Source: Comamonadaceae bacterium PBBC2
GTDB taxonomy: Bacteria > Pseudomonadota > Gammaproteobacteria > Burkholderiales > Burkholderiaceae_C
Assembly: GCA_002255935.1 (NCBI GenBank)
Contig: NKIO01000007.1
Location: 20,154 to 84,153, forward strand
Length of the DNA: 64,000 bases
Direction: 5' to 3'
Shown here: positions 8,689 through 17,615 of the stretch, piece after piece
Layout: the number at the start of each line of letters is the position of its first letter
How positions within the stretch are numbered: the first letter of the stretch is position 1
Notes under the pieces: generated by a model
Seen by the model: the letters and a program-made list of their open reading frames with translations, nothing else
Told to the model about the DNA's origin: nothing
The model's database searches: none
Position numbers and translations under genes: made by a program

Positions 8689-9789
8689 CTAGCGACCCAC
8701 CAACGGCAGCACCCGCTCCTTGAGCACCTGCCACTGCGCCGCCACGGTGGGCGCATTGGGGTCGTGGCCCGCCAGGGGCACCAGCACCAGGGCCTTGGTG
8801 GGGGCCTGAATGCTGTCAAAGTAAGGCTGGGTCACGCTCAAGGGGGTTAGCAAATCCTCCGTGCCTTGCACCAAAAACACCGGCAACGCAAAGCGGGTGC
8901 CCAGCGCGGGCAGGTCGATGGTGGCGGCCATGCCGTTGTTCTTCAGGCCTACAAACTGCAGCCACGAATAGTCTTCTCCGGCTTCTGTCTCGGCCAGCGC
9001 TTGCGGCGTGGCGTAGGCGGGTGCCGGACGCCACCAGTGGGCGGGTGGCGCGGTGGTGCGGGCGGCTTCGAGCGCCCGGCTGGCGCGGCGCACGATGCCA
9101 AAGGCACGCGGATTTTGCCACGGTGGCGCGCCGAGGGCGGTGAGCGCGGCCACGGTTTTGTCGTCTGCCGCAGCACCGGCCAACGCTAGCGTTTTGGCAT
9201 AAAACGCCGCCAGATTGGCGCGTTGGCTCACCAGTTGGGCGGTGCCCACGTAGGCATGAAACAGGTCTGGGCGGCGCTGGGCCATGTGCACGCCGAGCGC
9301 AGATCCCCAAGAGCCTCCCATCAAAATGACCTTTTTCTGGCCCAAGCGCTTGGCCACGTACTCGGCAATCGCCAGGCCGTCGTTTGTCATCAGGTCCATG
9401 GTCAGCACGCTATCGGCGGTGCCGGGGTTGCGGCCAAAGGTCTTGCCCGCACCGCGCTGGTCCCACTGCACCAGCGTGAAGTCTTTGGCCCAGGCACCGT
9501 AGACCGCGTCGGCATAGGGCGTGTTGGGGTTGCCGGGGCCGCCGTGCAAAAACAAGACTACTGGGTTGGCCGCGTTCTCGCCATGGATGGTGACCCAATG
9601 TTCAATACCGTTGGCCTGTACAAAGCCCTCTTCATGCACGGCAACTGCCGCGGGCCGGGCGGCGGGCACATTGGCGGGTGCAGTGGCGGGCGCTGCGGCC
9701 AAGCTGGCCGTGGTGGCAAAAAGCAGACCCATCAGACTGAGTAAGGCAGCGCCAGCGGCACGGCGTGTTGGCTTGAACAAGGAGAACAT
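8689..9789 (-). CDS. Secreted alpha/beta hydrolase, prolyl aminopeptidase-like (S33)
   Basis: 366 aa hydrolase with a signal peptide (residues ~1-33, TRRAAGAALLSLMGLLFATTASLAA). S33 hallmarks are present: LFLHGGPGN as oxyanion loop, WDQRGAGKT, and the nucleophile elbow GGSWGS. The acid and base are likely in QGTEDLLTP and LAGHDPN near the C-terminus. S33 enzymes remove N-terminal proline or hydrolyse esters and amides; the true substrate cannot be read. The ATG at 9789 fits the signal peptide better than the upstream start in the track. A palindrome 100 bp upstream and an AraC-type regulator on the same strand suggest controlled expression. Confidence 0.88.
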   Translation of the reverse strand: MFSLFKPTRRAAGAALLSLMGLLFATTASLAAAPATAPANVPAARPAAVAVHEEGFVQANGIEHWVTIHGENAANPVVLFLHGGPGNPNTPYADAVYGAWAKDFTLVQWDQRGAGKTFGRNPGTADSVLTMDLMTNDGLAIAEYVAKRLGQKKVILMGGSWGSALGVHMAQRRPDLFHAYVGTAQLVSQRANLAAFYAKTLALAGAAADDKTVAALTALGAPPWQNPRAFGIVRRASRALEAARTTAPPAHWWRPAPAYATPQALAETEAGEDYSWLQFVGLKNNGMAATIDLPALGTRFALPVFLVQGTEDLLTPLSVTQPYFDSIQAPTKALVLVPLAGHDPNAPTVAAQWQVLKERVLPLVGR

Positions 9790-9891
9790 AGTGCCTTCCG
9801 ATGCCCCCAAAGGTCAGTGGCGGGTGCCAGTGATAGATGCCAGTGGGGCTGAATCTGGGGGAAGTGTCGGCTTGGGGGCTGTTTTTAGCGC

Positions 9892-9909
9892 CCCAAATGA
9901 TGATTTGGG
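9892..9909. promoter_or_regulatory. 18-bp palindrome upstream of the S33 hydrolase, candidate operator
   Basis: Arms CCCAAAT and ATTTGGG are perfect inverted repeats around GATG, located between the AraC-type regulator and the hydrolase start. It could be the target of that regulator, though AraC proteins more often bind direct repeats. The match itself is directly visible; its role is inferred. Confidence 0.45.
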
Positions 9910-9965
9910 CCGTAGGACTCGCCTGAAAGCGACTCAAAAGGCGCTAAGTAGGGGCTAAACAAGGG

Positions 9966-11186
9966 CTAAGTGGACGATGAACTGGACGACGCGTGGGGGG
10001 ATTCGTGGGCAAATGCGGCCCGGTATTCCGTCGGCGTTTGCCCGGTGTGTTTCTTGAAAACCCGGTTCAAGGAGCTTTTGCTATTGAAGCCCGCCGCCAG
10101 CGCCAGCTCCAAAACCGTGGCGTTTTGCTGGGCAGGGTCGCGCAGCGCGGCCTGCAAGGCGGTGACCCGGTAACCATTCAGATAGTCCGACAAATTCATG
10201 CCAAAGGACTGGTTGATCAGTTGTGACAGCTCATGCGGGGTCAGCGCCAGGCGCTGGGCGAGCTGCTCCAGGCTCAGCTCGCCATCGCGGTAGGCGTGGT
10301 CTTGCTCCATGCTGGTGCTTAGGCTGCTTAAAAAACGGGCAGTGTCTTGCGCGCTCAGCAGGCTCACACCCGGCTCGGCCTGGCGTCCGCCGGGCTCCAG
10401 CACGGCAGGGCGGTAACCCAGCGGCAGGCGCATGGCATAAAAAGCCACGCCATACACAAAGCCGGTTAACACCACCGCCCCGCCCAAGTCAGACGACACC
10501 GGCGGCACGCTGCCAAAGGCTTCCATTGCAAACAGCAGCGCGGTAAGCCCCAAGCCCATGCCCAGGAACAGCGTCAAACGCCGCAGGCTGTGCACCAGGG
10601 GGTTTCCGGGGTTTTGGCGTTGACTTTGACCTTGACTTTGAGAATTCGCTTGGGCAATCAGCCGCCAGCACAGCAACAAATACACCCCCAAGTGCAGCGC
10701 CTTGAGCGCACCAAACGCCCCCAGCGCCCAGGGCAGGCGGCTGGGTTCAGGCACAGCGGCCACATGCGGCGCTGGCCCCAGCAAAAGATACGGCGCCCAC
10801 GCCAGCAGCGCCAGCGCAAAGGGTCCCAGGTGCGCCCAGGCCCAGCGCGGGATGCCGCCCGGGTGCAGCACCGCGCGCAAATACAGCCACAGCAGCGGCC
10901 CTATCAACAAAGGCAGGGGCGCAATCGCCCATACGAGCCGAGGAAAACGACCAAACCCGCCATCCAGCCCCAGCCAAGCGTGGCCGATGATCAGCACCAA
11001 GACCAGCACCAAACCTGCCAACAAACGGTTGGCCAAGGCCAAGCTGCTCTGCGGTTTGACCAGCAGCGCCCCGGCTAGAAACAGGCCTTGGCCGATGGCC
11101 AGCAGCAGGAGTAGGGGAATGAGCGCGGGGGGCACGGTAGATGTCAGAGCCAAGAGGAGTGGAAGAGGGAAGCGTGACGCATCCAT
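9966..11186 (-). CDS. AraC family regulator with N-terminal membrane domain
   Basis: 406 aa. The first ~250 residues hold about seven hydrophobic segments (for example LIPLLLLLAIGQGLFLAGALLV), and the last ~100 residues form an AraC-type double helix-turn-helix, with SLEQLAQRLALTPHELSQLI for the first HTH and ELALAAGFNSKSSLNRVFKK for the second. Such 7TM-AraC proteins are thought to sense a ligand at the membrane and act directly on nearby promoters. The downstream S33 hydrolase gene on the same strand is the obvious candidate target. The ATG at 11186 gives MDASRFPLPLLLAL, consistent with a first membrane segment. Confidence 0.88.
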   Translation of the reverse strand: MDASRFPLPLLLALTSTVPPALIPLLLLLAIGQGLFLAGALLVKPQSSLALANRLLAGLVLVLVLIIGHAWLGLDGGFGRFPRLVWAIAPLPLLIGPLLWLYLRAVLHPGGIPRWAWAHLGPFALALLAWAPYLLLGPAPHVAAVPEPSRLPWALGAFGALKALHLGVYLLLCWRLIAQANSQSQGQSQRQNPGNPLVHSLRRLTLFLGMGLGLTALLFAMEAFGSVPPVSSDLGGAVVLTGFVYGVAFYAMRLPLGYRPAVLEPGGRQAEPGVSLLSAQDTARFLSSLSTSMEQDHAYRDGELSLEQLAQRLALTPHELSQLINQSFGMNLSDYLNGYRVTALQAALRDPAQQNATVLELALAAGFNSKSSLNRVFKKHTGQTPTEYRAAFAHESPHASSSSSST

Positions 11187-11219
11187 GCAGAAGCGAGCTT
11201 GGAATTGGTTTAGCAGTGG

Positions 11220-11279
11220 TTGCTATAAAAAAAGAAGCTGCTCCCGCACTATCCACGGTCTAACCGGCACATTTGGCAC
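11220..11279 (+). repeat. Dispersed 60-bp repeat, copy 2
   Basis: TTGCTATAAAAAAAGAAGC followed by the core CTGCTCCCGCACTATCCACG. It ends exactly at the base before the stop codon of the cupin gene and lies between that gene and the AraC regulator. Confidence 0.85.
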
Positions 11280-11777
11280 TTATTTCGGCAGGCCATCATG
11301 CGGCCCCAGCGCGTGCTGGGGCACGTCATCCCACCAGTTGGCAGGCTCCATATCCAAGCGTCGCGATGGGTTCACAGGGTAATAGATGCGGCTGCCCAGC
11401 CTTTGCGCCTCGCCCCCCACCAGCAACACCACCTCGTGGTCCGAGTTGTTGATAAAGCAGTGTGAGATTCCGGTGCCCACCGGAAAGGCCGCCAGGTCTC
11501 CGGCCTGCATGGGGTGCAGATGGCCGTCAATCCAGGCGTCGACGGTACCGCTGATCACGTAAACAAACTCTTCCTCGTTTTCTTCCGCGTGCGGCCAAGA
11601 GGATCGGGTGCCTGGCGGCAGGCGCTGGATGTTGATACCTATGCGCTCCAGCCCTGCGGCTTTGCCCAAGCGCCGCATCGGCCCCATGGCTTCGGTGCTT
11701 TGCGGGTACACATGGCTGGACTCGGCCACCTCGTGGGTCGAGAGGATGAAGGGCGGGCGCGTTGTGGTGGATGGCAT
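11280..11777 (-). CDS. Cupin domain protein
   Basis: 165 aa single-cupin protein. The first cupin motif is visible as SSWPHAEENEEEFVYVISG, the second as AFPVGTGISHCFIN. These hold the usual His and Glu metal ligands, so a metal-dependent sugar- or small-molecule-binding role is possible, but the reaction cannot be named. I prefer the ATG at 11777 (MPSTTTRPPFIL) to 11846 because the upstream extension looks like intergenic sequence; no strong ribosome site is visible for either. The stop abuts repeat copy 2. Confidence 0.8.
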   Translation of the reverse strand: MPSTTTRPPFILSTHEVAESSHVYPQSTEAMGPMRRLGKAAGLERIGINIQRLPPGTRSSWPHAEENEEEFVYVISGTVDAWIDGHLHPMQAGDLAAFPVGTGISHCFINNSDHEVVLLVGGEAQRLGSRIYYPVNPSRRLDMEPANWWDDVPQHALGPHDGLPK

Positions 11778-11923
11778 GGCCGGAACTATAGGCCACCAGC
11801 CCACGCATTTGCGCAGTTTGTAAAGTAACCAATCAACACACTTCATTTACCATTTTGAAACACATAGGGCGTAAATTGAACTTCTCGGCAGTGGGTCCCT
11901 CTCACCAGCAACAGGAGTGAAAA

Positions 11924-12424
11924 ATGCCAACTCAAGATCCCCATGTTTCAAACCCCGAAAACGCCTCGCCTGAAGCGGCCAACGCGCCCTTTCGCATCGA
12001 TGTTTTGGTCAAGCAAGTCTACGATTCGTCTCCCCCCAAAACAAAGAGCCGCATGCTCAATCTGCTGGTGGGGCGCGCCTATGCCGCCTCGCCGCCCACT
12101 GTGAGAAAGTCGCTTTTAGAGCAGCTCATACGCTCGGTCGGTGTCTTGGGGCTGGTCACCGTGGCCGGGGGTGTTTTTGCCAAGATTCGCTTGCGCGGCG
12201 GGTGGCCCGATATTGCGGTGGGTTTGGATGATTTGAAGGACATCCAAACCTCGGATGTAGTGGCCCTGGTGGACTATGTGCAGCAAGTCAGCACCGTCGC
12301 GCTGGCGGATGCTGTGCAGCTGATGGCGAGCAACCCTGCCCTGACCAGCTCAGGCGCGATGGCCGTGCTGATGAGCATCATGCTGCAGCGGGCACCTGAC
12401 CGCAGGCGCATTCCGCGCGACTAA
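11924..12424 (+). CDS. Conserved hypothetical protein
   Basis: 166 aa, family not recognised. The start is well supported: ACAGGAGTG lies just before the ATG. The protein is mostly helical by composition, has one mildly hydrophobic stretch (SVGVLGLVTVAGGVFAKI, residues ~68-85) and no signal peptide. It stands alone between the divergent cupin gene and the convergent GNAT gene. A TTTTGAAACACAT stretch upstream resembles half of the KdgR-like box found elsewhere in the window, but without a second arm. Confidence 0.7.
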   Translation: MPTQDPHVSNPENASPEAANAPFRIDVLVKQVYDSSPPKTKSRMLNLLVGRAYAASPPTVRKSLLEQLIRSVGVLGLVTVAGGVFAKIRLRGGWPDIAVGLDDLKDIQTSDVVALVDYVQQVSTVALADAVQLMASNPALTSSGAMAVLMSIMLQRAPDRRRIPRD

Positions 12425-12475
12425 AACCCATGGAGGAATTGGCCCGCGTTACGTGGCCTAGGTTCGCGTTCAGCC

Positions 12476-12904
12476 TTATGGCTGGCTCAGCGCCTTCTTC
12501 ATGAAGAAGCGCGAGAAGCCTTGGGGGTAATGATGCAGCTCACCAAAACAAACGTAGCCTATGCGCTCATAAAACCCGCGCGCCTGAAACTCAAACGTAT
12601 CCAGCCACGCACCGTGGCAACCGCGCTGCAAGGCTTCGTGTTCGGCCAGCCGCATCACTTCAGTCCCCACGCCTTGCCCGCGCAGACTTGCGGGCACCAC
12701 CAGAAGTTGGGTGAACAGCCAGTCGTAGCCCGTGTGCCCCCATAGCCCGCCCACCACGGCGTCGTCACTGTCTTTCACCAAAACGATGACCGGCCGATTT
12801 TGGCTCGGCCCGGCCTGGCTGGTGTTGTATTCCACTAGCGGCGCTACGATAGCCTTGCGCAAATCTTCGTCTGCGATGTCGGTTAGTTCTAGGGTGTAGG
12901 TCAT
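12476..12904 (-). CDS. GNAT family N-acetyltransferase
   Basis: 142 aa. The acetyl-CoA binding motif A reads VVPASLRGQGVGTEVM (residues ~70-85), followed by AEHEALQRGCHGAWLDT and the C-terminal GFYERIGYVCFGEL typical of the fold. The acetyl acceptor is unknown. The ATG at 12904 lies 20 bp after the stop of the next upstream gene on the same strand, so the two may be co-transcribed. A TAGGCC/GGCCTA inverted repeat lies between them. Confidence 0.85.
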   Translation of the reverse strand: MTYTLELTDIADEDLRKAIVAPLVEYNTSQAGPSQNRPVIVLVKDSDDAVVGGLWGHTGYDWLFTQLLVVPASLRGQGVGTEVMRLAEHEALQRGCHGAWLDTFEFQARGFYERIGYVCFGELHHYPQGFSRFFMKKALSQP

Positions 12905-12924
12905 GCGTAGGAATAGGCCACGGC

Positions 12925-13545
12925 CTACCGTGAAAGGGGTTCGACCGCCACGATGTCACAAGCATCGCGCACTACGATGATGAACCGGCTGTTGGGTGTG
13001 CGCAGGTGGGGCGGAACGAGTGATACCGCGACAGACTCCACGAGACGCCGCGCGAGATGGGCTCCAGCGGGCACATTGTCCAGGCGCAGCTGAAGAAACG
13101 CCGAACTACGAAGACCCACCACAGTAACCGGGATACGCAGGTCGGCATGGTCATCGTCGTGCGTCTGGGTCGGCAGCTCAATCTCTTGAAGCCACCGCGC
13201 AATTTGCCCGTTCGCAAACTCCGCTCCATCGTCATCTCGCACCGCGCCACCGGTGATCAGCGCCATTGTTGCCGCTATATAAGCACACGCTGCAAAGCTG
13301 GCGTAGGAGGAACGCGCCTCAAAATGCAGAATGCGCAGATTCGACCCCACTGGCGTTGCTTCAGAGGTGAACTCAAACGCGGCCTGTTGCTGATTCAAGA
13401 GGCATGGAATGAGGCCACTGCTCTGAAAGGAATCAAAGCCCGCTGGAAAAATCAATTCGGCTCCGAGTTCGGCCGCTCGCTCAATGAGGTCTGCAGCAGA
13501 GAATCGGTGGCCCATCGGAATGGTGGCGGATACAAGCGTAGACAT
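12925..13545 (-). CDS. Hypothetical protein
   Basis: 206 aa, family not recognised. The track start at 13572 is a TTG; the ATG at 13545 (MSTLVSATIPMGHRF) is more likely. The sequence shows mixed alpha/beta composition, no signal peptide, and a small-residue-rich stretch ASFAACAYIAATMALITGGAV that might be a buried helix. It may form a two-gene unit with the GNAT protein downstream. I can assign no function. Confidence 0.6.
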   Translation of the reverse strand: MSTLVSATIPMGHRFSAADLIERAAELGAELIFPAGFDSFQSSGLIPCLLNQQQAAFEFTSEATPVGSNLRILHFEARSSYASFAACAYIAATMALITGGAVRDDDGAEFANGQIARWLQEIELPTQTHDDDHADLRIPVTVVGLRSSAFLQLRLDNVPAGAHLARRLVESVAVSLVPPHLRTPNSRFIIVVRDACDIVAVEPLSR

Positions 13546-13647
13546 AGGTTTTTGAGGTCTGTAGGACGGCAAAGTTAGCGTTGAGCCGCAGCGCGTTTAG
13601 TCGTTTAGTGAATGAGGCCAAAGCAATCCCGTAGAGCATTCGCACCC

Positions 13648-14121
13648 CTACGCCGACCCACCCTCACCAAACTTCACCGCCTGCGTGGTCCCTGCCTTTT
13701 TGCGCACCACCACCGTGCCCGCCATCTTGTCGTGCCAGCCTTGCTTGCGCGGGTCAAACGCTACCCAGATCAAGCCGAGCAACAGGGGGACGGTGGACAC
13801 GTAGTAGCCGACGTAGCGAATGAGCAGTTGCTGTGTGCTGGGCTTGCCGCCGGTCTTGGCATCCACGATTTGCGCGCCCACGGCGATCTTGCCGGGAGTG
13901 GCTTGCCGGTAGACCCAAAACAGCACGATGGCAACCGCTGGGGCCACCCAAGACAACAAGAAATCAACGGGGCCTTGGACCAAGCTGCTGCTCTCCCAGT
14001 AGGCAAAACCGTACACCGCCGTCAATACGGGGTAGATGATGAGAATCACCAAAAAGGAGTCAATGACGCTGGCCCAGACGCGTATCCAAAAGCCGGCGTA
14101 TTCAAGTTCGGTGGTGTCCAT
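13648..14121 (-). CDS. RDD family membrane protein
   Basis: 157 aa with three predicted membrane segments. The RDD family pattern is recognisable: YAGFWIRVWASVIDSFLV at the N-terminus (the second Arg-Asp pair lies in the first helix), then ATPGKIAVGAQIVDA, and the C-terminal RKQGWHDKMAGTVVV. RDD proteins are small inner-membrane proteins, some proposed to take part in ion or solute transport; the role here is open. No operon partners are apparent. Confidence 0.85.
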   Translation of the reverse strand: MDTTELEYAGFWIRVWASVIDSFLVILIIYPVLTAVYGFAYWESSSLVQGPVDFLLSWVAPAVAIVLFWVYRQATPGKIAVGAQIVDAKTGGKPSTQQLLIRYVGYYVSTVPLLLGLIWVAFDPRKQGWHDKMAGTVVVRKKAGTTQAVKFGEGGSA

Positions 14122-14235
14122 GGGGGTTCCCTGGTCAGAGTTGTGCGCAATTGCGCTGGCAAGCCTAACGCAGTTTGGGAATGCGGCACACCAGCGCGCG
14201 ATTTGTGTGTGCCGCTAACCCGCGCCACAAGTCGT

Positions 14236-14295
14236 TTGCTATCAAAAAAGAAGCTGCTCCCGCACTATCTACGGCCTGAACGGCTCATTTAGCTT
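14236..14295 (+). repeat. Dispersed 60-bp repeat, copy 3
   Basis: TTGCTATCAAAAAAGAAGC and core CTGCTCCCGCACTATCTACG, with a 3' GGCCTGAACGGCT hairpin. It lies between the RDD gene and the 3' end of the tandem CE12 gene, at the border between the accessory stretch and the pectin genes. Confidence 0.85.
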
Positions 14296-14315
14296 GTAAT
14301 CGCCAGCTGGCACCC

Positions 14316-15989
14316 CTAGGGGCGTTTGGCGTCTGCCCCTGGGCTTGGTGCAGACAGGAAAGGCGCAAAGGGCGCGCCTGGCAGGCGCTTCAGCCCCTCC
14401 ACCACTTGCGCGGCATTGAAGGCGGCACCCTCCTGGTTGGTGTGGGTGCGTTGGTCAGAAAAGAATGTGTTGACCTTGTCTTCACCGATCAATCGGTAGG
14501 CATCGCTGATCAGCATCGTTAGGTCGATGAATTGCGCCCCACCGGCCAGGGCGGCTTGCTGGCCCCAGGAGGCAAAGGTCTCAAAATCGCGGCCGCGATC
14601 GGATTGCCAGCGGTCTTTGTGCGGCACGGGGGAGAGGATGACCACGCTGGCTCCCTTGGCCCGCGCATCGGCTATGTAGCGGGCCAGGTACCAGCCAAAG
14701 GTGTGCACGGCTTCGCGGCTGCCGTCGGCTTTGGTGTCTTCTACCGTCTCGGGGCCGATGCCGGGGCCAGAGGCGCGCCCCTTCATCGCCGGGTCGCCAA
14801 TGCGGCCGCCGTCGTTGTGGCCAAACTGGATCAGCACGAAATCACCCGCGCGCAACTGCGATAGCACGGTGTCCCAGCGGCCTTCGGTCAAAAAGGTGCG
14901 GCTGCTGCGGCCGCCTATGGCGTGGTTGACGAGGTTGATGCGCTGCGGATCCAAGTAAGGTGCCAAGCGCTCGCCCCAGCCATAGGCACCGTTCTGGCCA
15001 CCACTGCGCACGGTGGAGTCGCCCACGACGAACAGCGCAGGCAGCTTGGCATCGCGCGGCGCTTCTTTGGCCACGCGGGATGCGTCCACCACCGGGCGCT
15101 CATCTTGCCGTGCATAAAACTCTGCAGGCAAAGCCGCCAAGGCCTTCAGCCCGGCAATCACCGTGCGCGCGTTCAAGGATGCACCGGCCCAGTTGGTGTG
15201 CACCGATTCATCCGGCGTGACTTGGGGGAAGAGCTTCATCACCGCGTCGCGGCCCAGCGCGTCGTACTGTTCGGCCACGCGGGCATTCAGGTCGATGAAG
15301 CCCACCTTTTCTTGCCGTGCTACTTCGGCAGCCCAGCCGGCGTAGTTGTCTGTCGCGCGTACGGTGCGGCCCTCGGCATCCCAGCGCTTGCGCGGGATGG
15401 GCGAGCAAATGATGGGGGTGGCCCCCAGCGCGCGAATCTCGGCCACATAGCGGCGCAGGTAAGCACCGTAGCTGTAAACCGTTTCCTTTTGTTGCGTCAG
15501 CAGGTTGTCAATGTCCTGGCTCTCGGGGCCTATGCCTTTGATCGTGCCGCGGGCGCGACTGTTGTCGTTGATGGCGCTGCTGTCGTTGTGGCCAAACTGA
15601 ATGAGGACGGTATCGCCGCGCTGGATGAGTGCTGCGGTGCGCGCCCAATGCCCGCCAGTCAGGTAGGTGCGGCTGCTGAGCCCGCCAATGGCGCGGTTGA
15701 CGACGTTGACGCGGCTGCGGTCCAAGTGGGCCGCAATCGGGTTGCCCCAACCCCACTGGCCTTCCTCGCCTTTGCCCTGGCCATCGTCGTCACGACCATT
15801 GCGCACCGTCGAGTCACCAATGAAAAAGATAGACGGCAGCTTGGCGTTGGCGGGCACCGGCAGCACGATGGTCTGCGTGCCCATGGGGTCGGTGTTGACA
15901 GCGGCAGGCAAGGGCGACTGGGCCAGCGCAGGCAGGCAGACCAGCGCGCTGAAGGCTGCGCTGAGCATGCGACAGAGGGGCTTGAACAT
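14316..15989 (-). CDS. Rhamnogalacturonan acetylesterase with two tandem CE12 (SGNH) domains
   Basis: 557 aa secreted esterase predicted to remove acetyl groups from RG-I. A signal peptide (residues 1-23, MFKPLCRMLSAAFSALVCLPALA) is followed by two SGNH hydrolase domains. Domain 1 has IGDSTVRNG, AIGGLSSRTY, FGHND and ESVHTNWAGA; domain 2 has VGDSTVRSG, AIGGRSSRTF, FGHND and QRTHTNQEGA. All four SGNH blocks are present in each, so both look active. In both copies the Asp lies four residues before the catalytic His (DESVH, DQRTH) rather than three. It is divergent from the PL22-like gene, and the two probably share a control region of about 200 bp. Confidence 0.9.
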   Translation of the reverse strand: MFKPLCRMLSAAFSALVCLPALAQSPLPAAVNTDPMGTQTIVLPVPANAKLPSIFFIGDSTVRNGRDDDGQGKGEEGQWGWGNPIAAHLDRSRVNVVNRAIGGLSSRTYLTGGHWARTAALIQRGDTVLIQFGHNDSSAINDNSRARGTIKGIGPESQDIDNLLTQQKETVYSYGAYLRRYVAEIRALGATPIICSPIPRKRWDAEGRTVRATDNYAGWAAEVARQEKVGFIDLNARVAEQYDALGRDAVMKLFPQVTPDESVHTNWAGASLNARTVIAGLKALAALPAEFYARQDERPVVDASRVAKEAPRDAKLPALFVVGDSTVRSGGQNGAYGWGERLAPYLDPQRINLVNHAIGGRSSRTFLTEGRWDTVLSQLRAGDFVLIQFGHNDGGRIGDPAMKGRASGPGIGPETVEDTKADGSREAVHTFGWYLARYIADARAKGASVVILSPVPHKDRWQSDRGRDFETFASWGQQAALAGGAQFIDLTMLISDAYRLIGEDKVNTFFSDQRTHTNQEGAAFNAAQVVEGLKRLPGAPFAPFLSAPSPGADAKRP

Positions 15990-16185
15990 AGGCTTTTAGG
16001 GCAGAGAGGGTGTCATTTGATGCTAGCCCCATTCCACGCTGTGCACTGCGGGTTGGGCAAAAGCGCAACTTTGTGATCGCTTGGTGCGCGCGCCTTGTAA
16101 GCGCCCCACCGGGCAGTGCACACGGCTACAGTGGCCCGGCCCTTCACGGGATCACGCCCTCCACCCACCGTCTACCTCACCTGCC

Positions 16186-17580
16186 ATGAACTCTAAAACT
16201 TCTGTGTTTGCCAGCGCGCTGCTCTGCGCCCTGCTGTGCCTAAGCCACGATGCGGCTGGCCAAATCGGCCAGCGCTTTCCATCCGAGCGCAAGGTGGTGG
16301 TGGACCCGGTGACGGGCACGCCGCTGACCTTTTTGACCAGCCAACCCAAGGGCGATTCCAAGATTTACCCCACCCACCCGCAGTGGACGGCGGATGGCCA
16401 GTGGCTGGTGTTTCGCTCGAATCGCGTGGCGGGCGAAGCCCTGGCGGTGAACGAAGCCACGGGTGACATGGTGCAGGTGACCGAAGGCGGCTACGCGGGC
16501 ATGCTGAACCTAGGGCAGCGCACCAACACCTTGTACTTCTTGCGCCCCGTGCCCGGCGACTTACCTGCAGGCAACAAAGCCCTTGCCGCTGTGGCTGCCA
16601 AAGCTGCGCGTGCCATGCAGGCCGTAGTGGTGGATCTGAATGCCGTGTTTGCCGACAGCATGGCCGGTCGATTGAAACCCGCAGCGCACTACCAGCGCGT
16701 GATTGCCGAGCTGCCCGCCAGCTATGAGGCCCTGGGCGATTCGGCGCTGGATGCGGATGAGCAGTGGTTGTACTTTCGCGTGGGTGCTTTGCAATCAGGC
16801 CCGCATTTACCGCCCGGCACCAAAGTAGAAGCGCCCTTTGGCCCACGCGGTATGGGCGCAGGGCCCACTGGTATTGCCAAGCTCAATACCCAAACGGGAG
16901 CCATCCAGCATGTGGTGTCGGTGCCGTTTCAGATCGGGCATATCCACGCCAACACTTGGAACACTGGCGAGCTGATTTTTAGTTGGGAAACCGGTGGCAA
17001 ATCACCCCAGCGCACCTGGACTGTGCAGGGCGATGGCACGGGCCTGCGCCCGCTCTACCCCGAGGCCAGCTACGAGTGGGTGACGCACGAAGCAGTCATC
17101 TCCAAAGACGAGGTGGCCATGGCCATCATGGGGCACCGCGCGGTGCCCAGTGCACCTGCTGCAGACGCTCCTAAGGGCACCGATGTAGGCGGTGCCAACC
17201 CTGGCCAGGAAGCCGCTTGGGGCAATGCTGGCACGCGCGAAAAGCCCAGTGGTCTGGCCATCGTCAACCTGCGCACGCGTGAGATGAGCATCGTCGGGCA
17301 AACGCCCTCAGGCAGTGGCTTGTGGCATGTGCATGGCTCGCCGGACGGGCGTTGGGCCGTGGGCGATGACTTCAGCCGCAGCCTGTATTTGATAGACCGC
17401 AAGACCCGCGAAATGCTGCTGCTGAGCACCGGGCACAAGACCACGGCAGCAGACCATCCGCACCCCACGTTCAGCCCGGATGGCAAAAAGATTCAGATCC
17501 AGTCCGCCATGCTGTCAGACGATGGCCGGTCTATGAACATCTGCATCGTGCCGGTGCCGGTGCTGTGGTTAAAGCGCTGA
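16186..17580 (+). CDS. Secreted beta-propeller protein, oligogalacturonate lyase-like (PL22-like)
   Basis: 464 aa with a signal peptide (MNSKTSVFASALLCALLCLSHDAAG), which decides the start at 16186. The sequence consists of TolB/WD40-like propeller blades (PQWTADGQWLVFRSN, GSPDGRWAVGDD, HPTFSPDGKKIQIQS). The blocks HVHGSPDG and DHPHPTFSPDG resemble the metal-binding His motifs of PL22 oligogalacturonate lyases. The Gln that normally precedes the HPHP motif by three positions is Ala here, and PL22 enzymes are usually cytoplasmic. I therefore call it PL22-like; a lyase acting on pectic oligosaccharides in the periplasm is the best guess from context. Confidence 0.65.
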   Translation: MNSKTSVFASALLCALLCLSHDAAGQIGQRFPSERKVVVDPVTGTPLTFLTSQPKGDSKIYPTHPQWTADGQWLVFRSNRVAGEALAVNEATGDMVQVTEGGYAGMLNLGQRTNTLYFLRPVPGDLPAGNKALAAVAAKAARAMQAVVVDLNAVFADSMAGRLKPAAHYQRVIAELPASYEALGDSALDADEQWLYFRVGALQSGPHLPPGTKVEAPFGPRGMGAGPTGIAKLNTQTGAIQHVVSVPFQIGHIHANTWNTGELIFSWETGGKSPQRTWTVQGDGTGLRPLYPEASYEWVTHEAVISKDEVAMAIMGHRAVPSAPAADAPKGTDVGGANPGQEAAWGNAGTREKPSGLAIVNLRTREMSIVGQTPSGSGLWHVHGSPDGRWAVGDDFSRSLYLIDRKTREMLLLSTGHKTTAADHPHPTFSPDGKKIQIQSAMLSDDGRSMNICIVPVPVLWLKR

Positions 17581-17584
17581 AAAA

Positions 17585-17600
17585 AGGGCCGCATGGCCCT
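17585..17600 (+). terminator. Hairpin after the PL22-like gene, possible terminator
   Basis: AGGGCC-GCAT-GGCCCT is a perfect 6-bp stem with a 4-base loop, starting four bases after the stop codon. No T-run follows directly, so it is a weak or Rho-assisted terminator at best. Confidence 0.35.
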
Positions 17601-17615
17601 GGTCATAGGGTTTTC

